The position numbers and the translations under genes are program-made. From Dactylorhiza incarnata (Eukaryota > Streptophyta > Magnoliopsida > Asparagales > Orchidaceae): a DNA stretch of 64,000 nucleotides. How positions within the stretch are numbered: position 1 is the first letter of the stretch; every line of letters starts with the position of its first letter. The stretch spans positions 4,341,501-4,405,500 of the forward strand of contig JAWHQI010000201.1 of the NCBI GenBank assembly GCA_033032865.1. Reading direction: 5' to 3'. Of the stretch, positions 41,409 through 52,609 are shown one piece after another. The notes below the pieces were generated by a model. It was given only the letters and a program-made list of their open reading frames with translations, made no database searches and was not told the DNA's origin.

Positions 41409-42832
41409 TTTTGGAACATGGTTTTCCGCATCCCTTTGATTTGAGAATAACAAATCCTACTTGTATTTGATCTTGTTGCCTTTGTGTTTTTAGCATGCAG
41501 GTTTGGACAGTTATGACACCAGGTTGCTGAAACAATGGTCTGGCACTAACCACAAGATGAAAGATTGAAAGCTGTTTAACGCCAGGCGTTAAGCTTAACG
41601 ATGGGCGTTAACACAAAATGAAAGTTGTGTTCGACGAAATGAAAGCTGCGTTCGATGAACTGGCGATCGACGAAATGAAAGCTGCGTTCGACGAATAGAA
41701 AGCTGCGTTCGATGAACTGGCGATCGATGAAATGAAACTGTTGAGAACGGAAGCTGCGTTCGACGAAATGAAAGCTGCGGTCGATGAACTGAAATCTGCA
41801 TTCGACGAACTAGCGATCGACGAAATAAAACCGCTGATAATGGAAGCTGCATTCGACGATCTGGCGTTCGACGAAATTGTGTACGACGAAATGAGAAGCC
41901 CGTTCGACGAAATGCGTTCGACGAAAATTTTGTTCAACGAAATGGAGGTCGACGAAATGAGAAGATGGTGTGCCAGCTGATTAAAGAAAGAATCTCAATG
42001 CCAGGCGTTAGTATTAACGCTGGGCACTATCCGGTCGACGAATTTGGCAAGGAGAAAGTAGCCGTGATTGCAGGAGGAACTTTAGGAATGATTTGCCCAA
42101 CGCCACACGTTAGCCTTAACGCCGTCGTTAGTATTGCCTAAAATAAAACATTTCCTAAAGTGCATAATCTCCTTCCTCTTCTGAAGATCCGAGCCATCAA
42201 TATGTTGCTATAAATGGTCAATGCCCGGCATTAGAACTTAACGCTGGCGTTAGCGCAATGTCTATAAATTGGATGATTTCGACGTCTCTCAAAACTGATT
42301 GAAAAGAGACCTATTCCATCACTTCAGAAACTTTGTGAGGGCCGTATTTCCAGACCAACACATCTCCCGCTCATATTTCAAAAGGAGGAATCAAAGGAGG
42401 CTTGGATCAACACGCTAACACAACACGAAGTACGCACCCTTGGACTTCAACGATCTTCAGCGATTCTTCGACGTCTCCTTCAGATTACCTCATAGGGAGT
42501 TTCATATTTATATTTTGTATTTGTCCTTTATTTTATGGTTGTAATCATTTTGTCAATTCGCCTCGTGTTGGCGACTAGGTCTAGGTAGGACTAAGGGAGT
42601 AATTCACCTCGGGTTGGCGACTAGGTCTATGGAGTAGATCTAGGGGGTGCTCGAGGTCTTTCTGGTGATAGATTGGCTAGAGTGGCTTGAGGCGTATCTG
42701 GGGAGAGATCGGCTAAAGCCAACCGGTTCGTGGGGATACGAGTCGGTATAGAAAACAAAAAGGGTTTTCATATTATTCGCTTCGATTTCTAGCGTCATTG
42801 AAATCAGATTTTGTAATCAATTTTATAATTGA
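41409..42832 (+). repeat. E5 3' LTR, left part
   Basis: TTTTGGAACATGG (canonical TGTTGG mutated) opens the LTR. TTCGACGAA-type words fill 41625-41955 and TAACGC/GCGTTA words continue to about 42255, followed by TATAAATT at 42263-42270. Open frames on both strands in the TTCGACGAA run are repeat artefacts. E7 interrupts at 42833. Confidence 0.85.
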
Positions 42833-43314
42833 TGTTTGCCCAGAAAGCCCGCGACCTCCTCTTATTGTTCAGTTTTCCCGGTCTCAGTGGTCTCAAATTA
42901 GGTGATCGCCCAGATCGTCAGATGCCTACTCAACCGAGATTTTCTAAGTATCCAGCGGTCAAGACAGTGCGAGATCGCCAGCTCAAGCGGTCTGGTCGTT
43001 TTTCTTTTTTTTGTTATTTGTACCCCATTTCCCTGCCCCGGCTCTCCTGTACCCCGGGCAGCCCGTAGTTTTTAGTTCTGCCCGTTTGGGCAGCCCCCTC
43101 GTCTATAAATAGAGGGGTAGGGGTACCAAAAAAAGGACCTTTGCTCCGAGGCTCTAGCTTACAACCTGTGTAAGCGGTCTCATTTCTTCGTGATCGCCAT
43201 TTCGTGATCGTTTTCCCTTTGTTCCAGCATCTTCTGTCTTAGTAACCTGCACTTTGCAGTTTTCTCCCATCCCCTTTAGTGTGAATTTTGGAGGTACCAT
43301 TTTTGGCACCAACA
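42833..43314 (+). repeat. E7 5' LTR
   Basis: TGTTTGCCCAGAAAG to GGCACCAACA. Contains GCGGTC, GATCGC and GGTCTC words, then TATAAATA at 43104-43111. Short relative to Tat LTRs in general. Confidence 0.95.
43104..43111 (+). promoter_or_regulatory. E7 LTR TATA box
   Basis: TATAAATAGAGG, preceded by GCGGTC and GATCGC words at about 42900-43000. Its position in U3 fits the sense promoter. Confidence 0.7.
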
Positions 43315-43372
43315 GAACGAACACGCGACCTTCAGATTTCGAAGTGTCAGGTGAAATCCATAGACTTTCAAG

Positions 43373-45808
43373 ATGGTTGATCGTCGTAGAGGTCGTCCGC
43401 TGCGATCTCCCAGCGTTCCCCCTTCCGATCACAACCCGTTAGAAGCGCTTGAGCGCCGCTTCGAGCTTCGTGTTGAACAAGCTCTCCGTGAGGCCGCCCG
43501 AGCTAGGCAGGACGCCACCTCTTTTCAGCAGGAGATCGCGCGGTCTCAGCCGGAGGCCGCTCGAGATCGGCAAGAAGTCATTCGGGCTCAGCAGGAGTCT
43601 GCGAAGCAGATTGAGGCTATGAACCAGGTTCTAGCCGCGATCTCCCAGAAGATCCTTCCCCAATCCTCTCAGGTTGCCACTCCAGACCGCATGGCAGGCG
43701 GTCACCCGAGCGATCACCCCGTTTTTCAGCCCGCAGCTCCTCAGCGATCTCAGCATGAGGAGTTTGCCGCCCGTCGTAATTCTTTTCGAACCGCAGCCCA
43801 GGGGCCTCCGGCTCAAACCCTGAATTTTGAAGAAGGGTTTGCTTACCCTCAAGATCCTCCTGCCTCTTTTCTTCCTCCTCCAGGACCTTCTGTTTTTGGG
43901 GAGCCTTCCCCCTTTACCGATGAGATTCGTCGGGATCCAATTCCTCATGGATTCAGAGAACCTCGCCTTCCAGTGTATACAGGAGAAATCGACCCAATGT
44001 GTCATCTTCAAGCCTTCGAATCTGCTGTTGCCCTCAGGACCATTTCAGATGGGGTAAGGTGCAAGCTGATGGTCACCTCCTTTGATGGGTCGGCCATGGA
44101 ATGGTTTTATAAGCTGTCTTGTTAATCTATCTCGAGCTTTGCTGCCCTGAGGCAAGAGCTCCTTCTGAGATTTGCCACTGCGAAGAAAAGGAAGAGTGGT
44201 CCTGCGACCCTTTTCAAGATTAAGCAAGGCGACAACGAAACTGCGGCGCATTTCATTGACCGTTTTCAGAAAGAGATCTTGGGAGTTAGGGATATGGATC
44301 CCGAGCTCTATATGGTGGCTTTGATCAGTGGTCTGCAGGAGGGTCCTCTGAAGTTCAAAGTCACAACCAAGGAGCCTAGCTCCTATCAGGAGCTGATCAG
44401 CATTGCCAATCGCTACATAGAAGGGGAGATCAACAACCCCACCTATGTGAGCAATTTGACAAACAGGGCCACTCAGAAAGGCTCTGCAGGATTTTATCCG
44501 GCTCCGTCCTCCTCAAAATCTCGACCAGAACTCCCACCTCCAGCTCCGAGAGGTAAGAATTATCGCAACGGCCGCTTCAATCGAGGTAACCATTCTTTCC
44601 CACCTCAAGGTTCATTTCTTCAAACCCCTGCTCCGCAAGTCACCCCAGTCCACCAGATCCAGTACGCCCAACCTCCTCTTCTGCCCATTCCTTCACTCTA
44701 CAATGACTCCCAAGAGTCTTTTACAGACTTTGGTGTTTCTATGAGTGAAGTGCTCCAAATCCTTCAAAAGCAACCCTTTTTCAAGAAGCCAGCTCCGCTA
44801 AACTCGGATCCAAAGACCAGAAATCCTACTCTCTACTGTGAGTACCATAGAGATAGGGGACATTTGACAGAGGATTGTAGAGCTCTCCGCCTGCTCTTAG
44901 AGAAGCTTCTGAAGGAGGGTAAGCTTCGAGATCTCATCCAGAAGAATGATTCTTCCAAAGCCTCAACCTCCAAGGCTAAGGAAGTAGCGGAAGTCCATTG
45001 GGAATGCGAAGAAGTGGACGATATTGGCCATCTCGGCAATATCGGCTTTCCCAATGAATGCGTGGATGCTGATGACGAAGGCGCCTTGGGCAATCTCTTC
45101 TGCATCCACGGAGGTGCAGGTCCGGAATCTTCAAGGAAGGCGAGTCTGAAAAGGGTTTATCAATCAGAGGTTGCTGCCACCTCTTCAACCTCGTTCCGAG
45201 GAACGGTCACTTTCGGTCATGAAGACCTTCCTCAGACCGCGAATCCCTTTGACGATGCGGTCGTCATCAAAGCTGTAATTGAAAATTATACAGTAGATAA
45301 GATTCTGATTGACACGGGAAGTTCAGTCAATGTACTCTTCAAACCTGCCTTCGAAGCGTTGAAGACAGGTAAAATCCTCCTTTCAACTGAAGGCCCCCTC
45401 TATGGTTTTTCAGGAGAGAAGAAAGAAGTAGAAGGGCTCGTCACTCTTTCTGTGATTCTGGGAGGGATAGTGAAGTTGGTCAAATTTATAGTCGTTGATG
45501 CTCCCAGTAGCTACAACGCCATCTTTGGAAGACCCTTCTTGAATGCCTATCAAGCCATCGTCTCCACCTACCATCAAGCGGTGAAGTTCGCCTTGAACGG
45601 CAAACAACACCGAATCAGGAGCGACCCAAGGAAAGCTAGGGAATGTTACGTAAAGACGGTCAACACGATTGTATCCTCTCCTCCCCAAGAAATCATGATG
45701 GCTGAATCAATCGAAGCTCCTGAACAAGTCCAAGCTGCAGAGGAAGTTGAGGAGGATATAAGAGATGGAGTTCGCTTGGAACCTGCCCAAGCAACTCAAG
45801 ATGTTTAG
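43373..45808 (+). pseudogene. E7 gag and protease
   Basis: Starts at the ATG at 43373 (MVDRRRGRPL). Coiled-coil-like N-terminus, then a gag core (HGFREPRLPVYTGEIDPMCH, MEWFYKLSC). A TAA at 44123-44125 is in frame and the frame continues through ATLFKIKQGDNETAAHFIDR. A variant zinc knuckle CEYHRDRGHLTEDC (CX2HX4HX4C, normal for Tat) lies near 44838. The protease active site DTGSS is at 45311-45325, followed by YNAIFGRPFLN. A TAG at 45806-45808 ends this part but not the frame. The stops look like single-base changes (CAA to TAA, CAG to TAG; inferred). Confidence 0.88.
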
Positions 45809-46870
45809 ATCAGCGAGGAAGATGAGAGCAGAAGCCTCTCCATCAACGCTGAATTGTCTGAAGCTGACAAGGGTCAACTCATCTCTTGCCTTCTGCAAAA
45901 TCTAGATATCTTCGCTTGGTCGGCAGATGACATGCCCGGAGTGGACCCGGATGTTGCTTGCCATCATCTCAATCTTGACCCAAACTTCATCCCGATCCAG
46001 CAGAAGAAGAGGTCTGTTGCAACTACTCTAGCACAGCCTATCCGTGAAGAGGTAGAGAAGCTCCTGAAGGCAAAGTTTGTCCAACCAATCCAATACCCAG
46101 AATGGGTGTCAAACGTTGTAATGGTAAAAAAGTTGGGTGGAAAGTCAAGGATGTGTGTCGACTTTACCAAACTCAATAAAGCTTGCCCCAAGGATTGCTA
46201 CCCCTTGCCTCGGATAGATTCTTTAGTAGATTCTGCGGTAGGTTATTCTTTTATGAGTTTTTTAGATGCTTTTTCAGGTTACCATCAAATCAGAATGCAT
46301 AAACCAGATATACCTCATACTTCATTTATCACAAATGATGGTTGCTTCTGTTATCTCGTAATGCCTTTCGGGCTAAAGAATGCTGGAGCAACCTATCAGA
46401 AAATGATGGATACAGTGTTCAGAAGTCAAAAAGGAAGAAACCTTGAGGTATACGTTGATGACCTCTTGGTAAAAAGTAAACTGTTCTCTTCTCATCTTAG
46501 AGACCTCTCGGAAACTTTTGCAACCCTTCGAACTTTTAACATTAGGTTGAATCCGTTGAAGTGTGTTTTCGGGGCAAGTAAAGGAAAATTCCTGGGTCAC
46601 CTCCTTACTCCAGAAGGGTTGGAACCCAATCCTGACAAAGTGAAAGCTATTCTGGAAATTCCACCTCCCAAGTCCCCAAAAGAAATTCAGCAGTTGGGAG
46701 GGAGGATGGCAGGCTTAAGTCGCTTTATCTCCCGTTCAGGAGATAAGAGTGCACCTTTCTTTAAAACCCTCCGGGGAGGGAGTAGGTTCGAGTGGACAAA
46801 GGAATGTGATGATGCTTTCACTCAGCTGAAGAAGCAATTGACATCAACTCCTTTGCTCCAAAGCCCGTGA
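45809..46870 (+). pseudogene. E7 reverse transcriptase
   Basis: In the same frame as gag-protease. Recognisable blocks in order: WVSNVVMVKKLGGKSRMCVD, LNKACPKDCYPLPRID, FLDAFSGYHQI, VMPFGLKNAGATYQKMMD, then the active site VYVDDLLVKS (YVDD at 46451-46462), then GKFLGHLLTPEGLE. All catalytic aspartates are present. It stops at TGA 46868-46870, where relatives read on; CGA to TGA is the likely origin. The wording is characteristic of the Tat lineage. Confidence 0.92.
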
Positions 46871-47668
46871 GAGGGAGAAAATCTTTTCCTGTATATGGGA
46901 GTCGGAGCTGATGCCCTAAGCTCTGTTTTGGTCCGAGAGGAGAAAAAGAAGCAATTCCCAGTCTATTACGTAAGTCGAAATCTGAAGAATGCAGAGACTC
47001 GTTATCCTATCCTCGAAAAGTTGGCTTTAATGCTTATAATTTCAGCAAGAAGATTAAGACCATATTTTCAAGCTCATTCGATTCTAGTCGTTACTGATCT
47101 TCCATTGAAGAATGTCTTGGAAAAGCCAGAGCATTCATGCAGGTTGGCGAAGTGGGCAATAGAGCTCAGTGAGTTTGACATATCCTATGTTCCAAGGATG
47201 GCAATCAAAGCTCAAGTCTTAGCAGACTTCATGGTGGACGCCAAAGAAGTTGAGTCACAAAAGGGGGTCGGAGTGCCCCTTGCCTGGAAAATCTTCGTGG
47301 ATGGAGCTTCAGGGAAAAATTCTTCCGGAGCAGGAATTATCTTAATCAACCCAAATGGAGTAAGGCTGGATCAAGCGCTGAAGTTCTATTTTCAAGTAAC
47401 AAACAATCAGGCGGAATATGAGGCTTTGCTAGCCGGTCTCAAGTTTGCTAGGGAGCTGGGGATTGATGATGTCGAAGTTTTCACAGATTCTTTGGTGATG
47501 GCTTCTCAAGTAAATGGGACTTTCGAAACTAGAGATAGTATTTTAAAGCAGTATCTAACTTTGGCAAAAATTGAGGTGGGGAAGTTCAAAAGCTTTACTA
47601 TCTACCATATTCCAAGAGGTGAGAACGTGGAAGCAGATGAGTTGGCAAAATTTGGACTTCTCTCGTGA
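46871..47668 (+). pseudogene. E7 RNase H and second archaeal-type RNase H
   Basis: The first RNase H is partly degenerate in its catalytic residues (LYMGVGADALSSVLV replaces the usual YLAVSE-like block), as is common in Tat elements. A second domain follows, KIFVDGASGKNSSGAGI, NQAEYEALLAGLKFA, VEVFTDSLVMASQ and ENVEADELAKF. It keeps the Asp-Glu-Asp-Asp set of an archaeal-type RNase H. The frame is the same as upstream and ends at TGA 47666-47668 (likely CGA). A double RNase H is a hallmark of the Tat lineage. Confidence 0.9.
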
Positions 47669-48994
47669 GGAACGACTTCAGAGTTGTTTCGCCCGGCGAT
47701 TGAAGAAGGAGAGGTCATGGAGATTGATCAACATCCGTCCTGGATGGATCCGTTTGTTCTATATCTCTCAACTGGAGAGCTCCATTCATCAATAAAGGAT
47801 AGGAAAAGGTTTAAACGGAAAACGGCTAACTATTATCTTGTTGCAGGAGTACTTTATAGAAGAACTTTCCTTTCACCATTAGCACGGTGTGTTTCGGAGG
47901 AGGAGATTCCAGCGTTCCTTCAGGAGGTCCATTCTGGAGAATGTGGAAGTCACTCTGGAGCTAGAACTTTGGAAAAAAGAATTCTAAGGCAAGGCTATTT
48001 TTGGCCTCAAATGAGGAAAGATGCGGAAAAATTTGCTAAGAAATGTGTAAAGTGCCAGAAGTTTGCTCCTCTCCAAAATCAGCCGGCTCAACAACTCAAT
48101 TCGATAGCAACTCCATGGCCGTTTGCAGTTTGGGGAATGGATTTGATTGGGCCTTTCCCTATGGCAAGTGGGCAACGTCGATATATTATAGTCATGATTG
48201 ACTATTTCAGCAAATGGATAGAAGCAAATGCATTGGCCAAAATTACGACTCAAGCCGTGAAAAATTTTATTTGGGGAGAGATAGTATGTCGGCACGGAAT
48301 CCCAATGGCAATCATCACGGATAACGGTTCCCAGTTCAACAATTCAATTCTTATTAATTTCTGTAAGGAAATTGGCGTTGAGCTACGTTTCGCTTCCGTG
48401 CATCATCCAAGAAGCAATGGGCAGGTAGAGGCCGCCAACAAACTCATCATAAATCTCTTGAAAAAGAAGGTAGAAAATGTCAGGGGCAACTGGGCAGAAC
48501 AACTACCTTCCGTCTTATGGGCCTTTAGGACAACTCCAAGTTCTGCTACTGGGGAGACTCCATTCAAATTATCACACGGTTCCGAAGCCCTTATTCCGGT
48601 GGAATTTGAAGTAAAAAGCCCAAGAGTCTTATTAGCACAACAGAATCAAATTGACTGGATGGAAGGAAATGATGAGGAGCTAAAATGCAGCCTTGATTTA
48701 ATTGAAGAGTTGAGAGATACGGCAATCATCAGGCAAGAAGAGGTGAACAGAAGAATGACGAGGCTATTCAACAAAAATGTAAGAACCAAAGAGTTCACTG
48801 TTGGGGATCTAGTCCTGAAGAAAATAGATTCAGCAGCAAGAGCTGGTTCAGTTGGAAAGCTTAACCCAAATTGGGCGGGGCCGTTTGTGGTAAAGAGCGT
48901 TCTTAAAAGTGGTGCTTATCATCTCCAAACTTATGAAGGAAAAGAATTGTCTCATTCATGGAGTGGAGATGATCTCAAACTCTTCTTTTCTTGA
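47669..48994 (+). CDS. E7 integrase, intact open frame
   Basis: Continues in the gag-pol frame without interruption to its natural stop at 48994. The zinc-binding region shows two His (HSGECGSHSG) and CVKC. The catalytic core has WGMDLIGPFPM, AIITDNGSQF and HHPRSNGQVEAANK, a complete DDE triad. The C-terminal SH3-like domain (FTVGDLVLKK, NPNWAGPFVVKSV) closes the protein. No chromodomain is seen. In a complete element it is released from the polyprotein by protease; here the upstream stops prevent that. Confidence 0.9.
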   Translation, partial: GTTSELFRPAIEEGEVMEIDQHPSWMDPFVLYLSTGELHSSIKDRKRFKRKTANYYLVAGVLYRRTFLSPLARCVSEEEIPAFLQEVHSGECGSHSGARTLEKRILRQGYFWPQMRKDAEKFAKKCVKCQKFAPLQNQPAQQLNSIATPWPFAVWGMDLIGPFPMASGQRRYIIVMIDYFSKWIEANALAKITTQAVKNFIWGEIVCRHGIPMAIITDNGSQFNNSILINFCKEIGVELRFASVHHPRSNGQVEAANKLIINLLKKKVENVRGNWAEQLPSVLWAFRTTPSSATGETPFKLSHGSEALIPVEFEVKSPRVLLAQQNQIDWMEGNDEELKCSLDLIEELRDTAIIRQEEVNRRMTRLFNKNVRTKEFTVGDLVLKKIDSAARAGSVGKLNPNWAGPFVVKSVLKSGAYHLQTYEGKELSHSWSGDDLKLFFS

Positions 48995-50540
48995 ATGTTC
49001 GTATCCGATTCACTCATTCTTTTTCTCACTTTTTCCCTCTCAAATGTCATGCAGGTATTATCAAAGCATTCGCAATATGAGTGATGGGTGACAAGTTTTA
49101 AGAATGTTATTTTTTGAAAAGCCAAAAACCTTTCAAGTGAGACATCGACAGATCCTACTATCTTCCCCCTCGACTTGTTAGCTCGACGTGTAATTCTGCC
49201 CGGACCACAGATGTCGGGGAGATTTCGAATCTGTGTAGCAGTAGCTCGCCAAGCTTGAGCGGTGGAAGTTTATGATACCGGGTCCTTGCTGACATCTGGC
49301 ACACCTCAGCATTTCAAGGGGGTCTAGGTGGCTGGCTCAGCTCTGTCATGCATTAAGAAGGACATTGTTACGATCTTAATGATCTTTCAGGGAAAGAAAT
49401 GTCGGTATAGCCTCCGCGGCATGACCACACCTTCCCTACCGATCATTTTGGTCCGTAACTCTCGAATACTCGTTGAAGCGTGGTTAGGTAAGGGGCGGTC
49501 AGAAACATCCATGACCGTCGCCTAAACCTTAGATTGGCATGTTTGCAGTAAACTTGGTAATCCTTTAAAAAAAAAAAAAAGAGGGCAATGTCGGTATAGC
49601 CTCCCCGGCATGACCACACCATCCTTTTGGATCATTCTTTGAGATCCCTTTTTCATATCTTCTTACTTCAAAAAGAAAATCTTATTCATCCCTTTGTACT
49701 GGGATCGGGCGGTCAGCAATTTATGAGACCGCATGTTTTTCTTTCCAACTTTCTCCAAAGAGCGATTTGAGTCATTTACGATCGCCGGATATAACTTTTT
49801 CAGGATAATTGAGGTCGCTATTCAGAAAGCTCTTATGCCGACTTAACAGAGCTCGACCCGGTCTCAGTAAGATCGAGATTCTGGTATTCCCCGTTATTTG
49901 AAGTTACATGGAATAATCATGATGCTCTGTTTCCCATCAAGTGAGTTGGGTTTTTTCTTCAAAAGGGCGGTATAAATATAATGTGATCGCTAAACTGGAG
50001 ATTCATGAAGAGTTATTGTTTTTCTTTTCAAGTAATAGTTTTGGTTATCAAAGGGGTCGTCAGACGGATTTCCAGTCATTTGGGCGCCGAACACCCAAAA
50101 GTTTAATGAGTTTAAATCATCTTCAAATTGTAGTTTCCTTATGTTGCGATTTGTATAATGTGAGACCGCATGACTATTGCAAATAAGTTGGTTATTTTCT
50201 GATCACAGTTAAGTTGCTGAATGTCTTTCAATGATCTGATTATCTCGAGATCGCAGAGTGATTTTGTTTATACAAAGTATTAGTCTTTCCTTCAAGGTCT
50301 TTTGTGATTTTTCCAAGAGATCGCCCCCTGAAATTCTTTAATGGTGATATAAAATTGTAACAAGCCTAAGGCATTGAGATCGAATGCCGAGTTTAAACTC
50401 AGAAGAACAAATATATGCATCAAAAACAAACTCATCCACTTAGACAACATAACAGAATCTAATTTTTATATATATTCTGAAATTTCAATTACAACGAGAC
50501 CGCTCGGTCTCCGAAAGGGAAAAAGGGAAGTTCGTACAAT
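48995..50540 (+). other. E7 non-coding spacer after integrase
   Basis: No supportable ORF. A ~40-base direct repeat (TGTCGGTATAGCCTCC then GGCATGACCACACC) occurs at about 49400 and 49590. GAGACCGC and GATCGC words recur. The spacer ends where the antisense gene B terminates. Confidence 0.65.
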
Positions 50541-50957
50541 TTACTCTCTCTTTGATCTCTTAGAAGACCGCCCGCTTGAAGAGGAAGAATCAGTTTCTGC
50601 GGAAGATTCTTCTAAGCTGTTCCCTGGAATTCTAGATCCAGAGCTTGAGCTCGAACTGGAATCCAGACCCAGGGTATAGCGGCTTCCGCTTTCTTCGTCT
50701 TCGATCACAACATCTTCTCCTTGACCAGCGGTCTCATCAGCAACATCCGCGGTCTCTTCAGCAGTTGCAGATTGCTCTTCAATCCTCTGTGCCGCGTCAG
50801 GGAAGAGATCGGCAAACGTAACATCCTTATATTCTTCAGTAAATCCACCTCGGCCTCGAACCTCGTTCAGCACCTGGTCGGCGGTCTCTTCAATGTGATG
50901 CATCATAGCCCTCTGAAAAGCTGGATTTTCAGGGTCATAAGCTGCTTTTTCAGATTG

Positions 50958-51031
50958 CTGCAAAAAAGAGATATATGTTAGACCGCGCGATCATAGGTAA
51001 CGCGTTCGTAAGATATAAGTAAAATTCTCAC
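50958..51031 (-). other. Predicted intron 2 of antisense gene B
   Basis: Minus strand GTGAGAATTTT to CTCTTTTTTGCAG, 74 bases, phase 0. It removes an in-frame stop and joins QEERK to QSEKAAYD. Confidence 0.7.
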
Positions 51032-51474
51032 TTTTCTTTCTTCTTGCAAGGCAGTTATTTCATCCAGAGCGCTGCGAAGAAACCGCCCCATATGGTGATT
51101 TAAGATTGTACTTCTAGCAGTCACTTGGGCACAGAGGTCGGGGAGCGCATCGGTCTCTATATTCAGTATTTCATTTGTATTCTTTCTCCCATACAGAGCC
51201 GAAGTGACCGCATATGCGTGATGGGTCACCTTTCCGCTCCACAGGGGGAGATCAGTGGACACATTCACAGACTTTCCTTTGGCCGCCCATTTGAGGAGGG
51301 GTTTTCCTTTGATATCCTTCATTCTTCTTTTGAAACCGATCAAAGGGAAATCTCGCTCGACGGTCTCAGAGGTAGTGCCGAACACGTCGGCCTCACGCTT
51401 CAGCCTCCTCTCGCTCTGAGTGAGAACTTCTGCTGCTGGGGAGATGGGATCTTGAGCAGGGACCGCGAAAGTCG

Positions 51475-51556
51475 CTAAAAGTAAAAAAAAAAGAGTTAGA
51501 AAAAACATTCAAGACATAAAAGGAAATTGTTCGAGACCGCAAGAGAAATTTTTTAC
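51475..51556 (-). other. Predicted intron 1 of antisense gene B
   Basis: Minus strand GTAAAAAATTTC to a pyrimidine-rich TTTTACTTTTAG, 82 bases. Splicing joins ...VPAE to TTFAVPAQD in frame. Confidence 0.65.
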
Positions 51557-52304
51557 TTTCAGCCGGGACGATCTCGGCGATCTCGGGCCAGATCGCTAGA
51601 TAGTGAACAAGATCGATCCTCTTGCCCGCCAAGAAAGCCAAAATTTTCAGCTCCTCTTCTGAGACCGCTTTTATCTTCTTAAAAATGTTGTCATGTCGCG
51701 GAGAGGGTGAGCTTCTGAGACCGCCAAGGTCACCTTCGAAAATAAGAAATCTCTCTGTCCAGAAAGAGATTTTATTGGAAAGATTCAAGATCTTTATCCC
51801 TTCTGCTGAAAAGTACATCAGCCCTTTAAACTCTTCTTTCTTCTTGCCTTCCTTTACAACTTTTGCAGTAAAAGTTGCGCGAAACAGGTTCAAATGTCAC
51901 CTTTTCCGATCTCAAATAATAAATGAAGACATTAATCAGACCGATCGAGTTTGGAGGCAACTGAGCGAGCACAAAGCCATAATACTCCAAGATCTCTAGC
52001 CATTCCCAAGGGAGGGGAATTCTCAACCCTTGGTCGAAGTGATCGACAGGGATGACAAACTTTCTCTCCTCTCCGAAGTTCAGCCTTTCATGATCAGCTG
52101 GCGGTCTTACAACTATTTGTGTCTGAATCATGTGCTTCTTAATGAAATCAATATACTCGTCCTTTGATAAGTGGCTTTTCTTGTGATCGGCGTTCAGGAA
52201 AATGTTAGCAGAAGAGGCACGAGCGGACACCATTTCGCGCGATCGCTGAGATCGGTGCTTAGGGCGCATTCAAGAAAGCATAAAACAAGGGTCATGAAGA
52301 TAGC

Positions 52305-52312
52305 TATTTATA
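52305..52312 (-). promoter_or_regulatory. TATA box for antisense gene B
   Basis: Plus TATTTATA is TATAAATA on the minus strand, 36 bases before the gene B ATG. AGACCGC words lie just upstream at about 52351 and 52374. Confidence 0.55.
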
Positions 52313-52609
52313 GAAGACGAAGGGTCATTTCGTAATCATTACATCTTGAAGACCGCCCAGCCAAAACATATTCAGACCGCTCGACCTATGCAAAGTTATA
52401 TGAAAGCATACTATGGTTGGATATCTCAATCAATAAAAACACAGCAGCAATACAAGCAACCCAGGAATAAAGAGATCGAAACTTAACAAATCAAGACCGC
52501 ACAAAACATTAAAATTAAAACAGCCACACAAATATATGGAAAAATAACAGTAAAATTTTACAAAACATATTGTTTAAATCCAGAGACCACTCGGTCTCAA
52601 GTTAAATGT

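Larger units (their letters stand above)
50541..52269 (-). pseudogene. E7 antisense gene B: three exons, putative-gypsy-transposon-like domain
   Basis: Starts at the ATG at 52269 (MRPKHRSQRS), 36 bases after a minus-strand TATAAATA. Exons are predicted at 52269-51557, 51474-51032 and 50957-50541. The 82- and 74-base introns have GT/AG ends, and removing them joins the frames (phase 1 and phase 0). The first exon has one extra base near 51893-51898; otherwise the gene would give about 523 residues. The segment FDQGLRIPLPWEWLEILEYY, then LAQLPPNSIGLINVF resembles the plant 'putative gypsy type transposon' family (Transposase_28 by memory). The C-terminus is Ser/Glu-rich (SSSSSSSGS). Function is unknown; antisense ORFs are known in Tat elements. 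Confidence 0.68.

Noticed and set aside
41595..41980. ORFs in the TTCGACGAA run
   Set aside because: A repeat-derived frame reading Phe-Asp-Glu or its mirror, inside an LTR.
42833..43314. E7 short LTR read as a solo LTR or MITE
   Set aside because: A matching copy at 54982-55463, a target duplication and full gag-pol between them show that it is a complete element.
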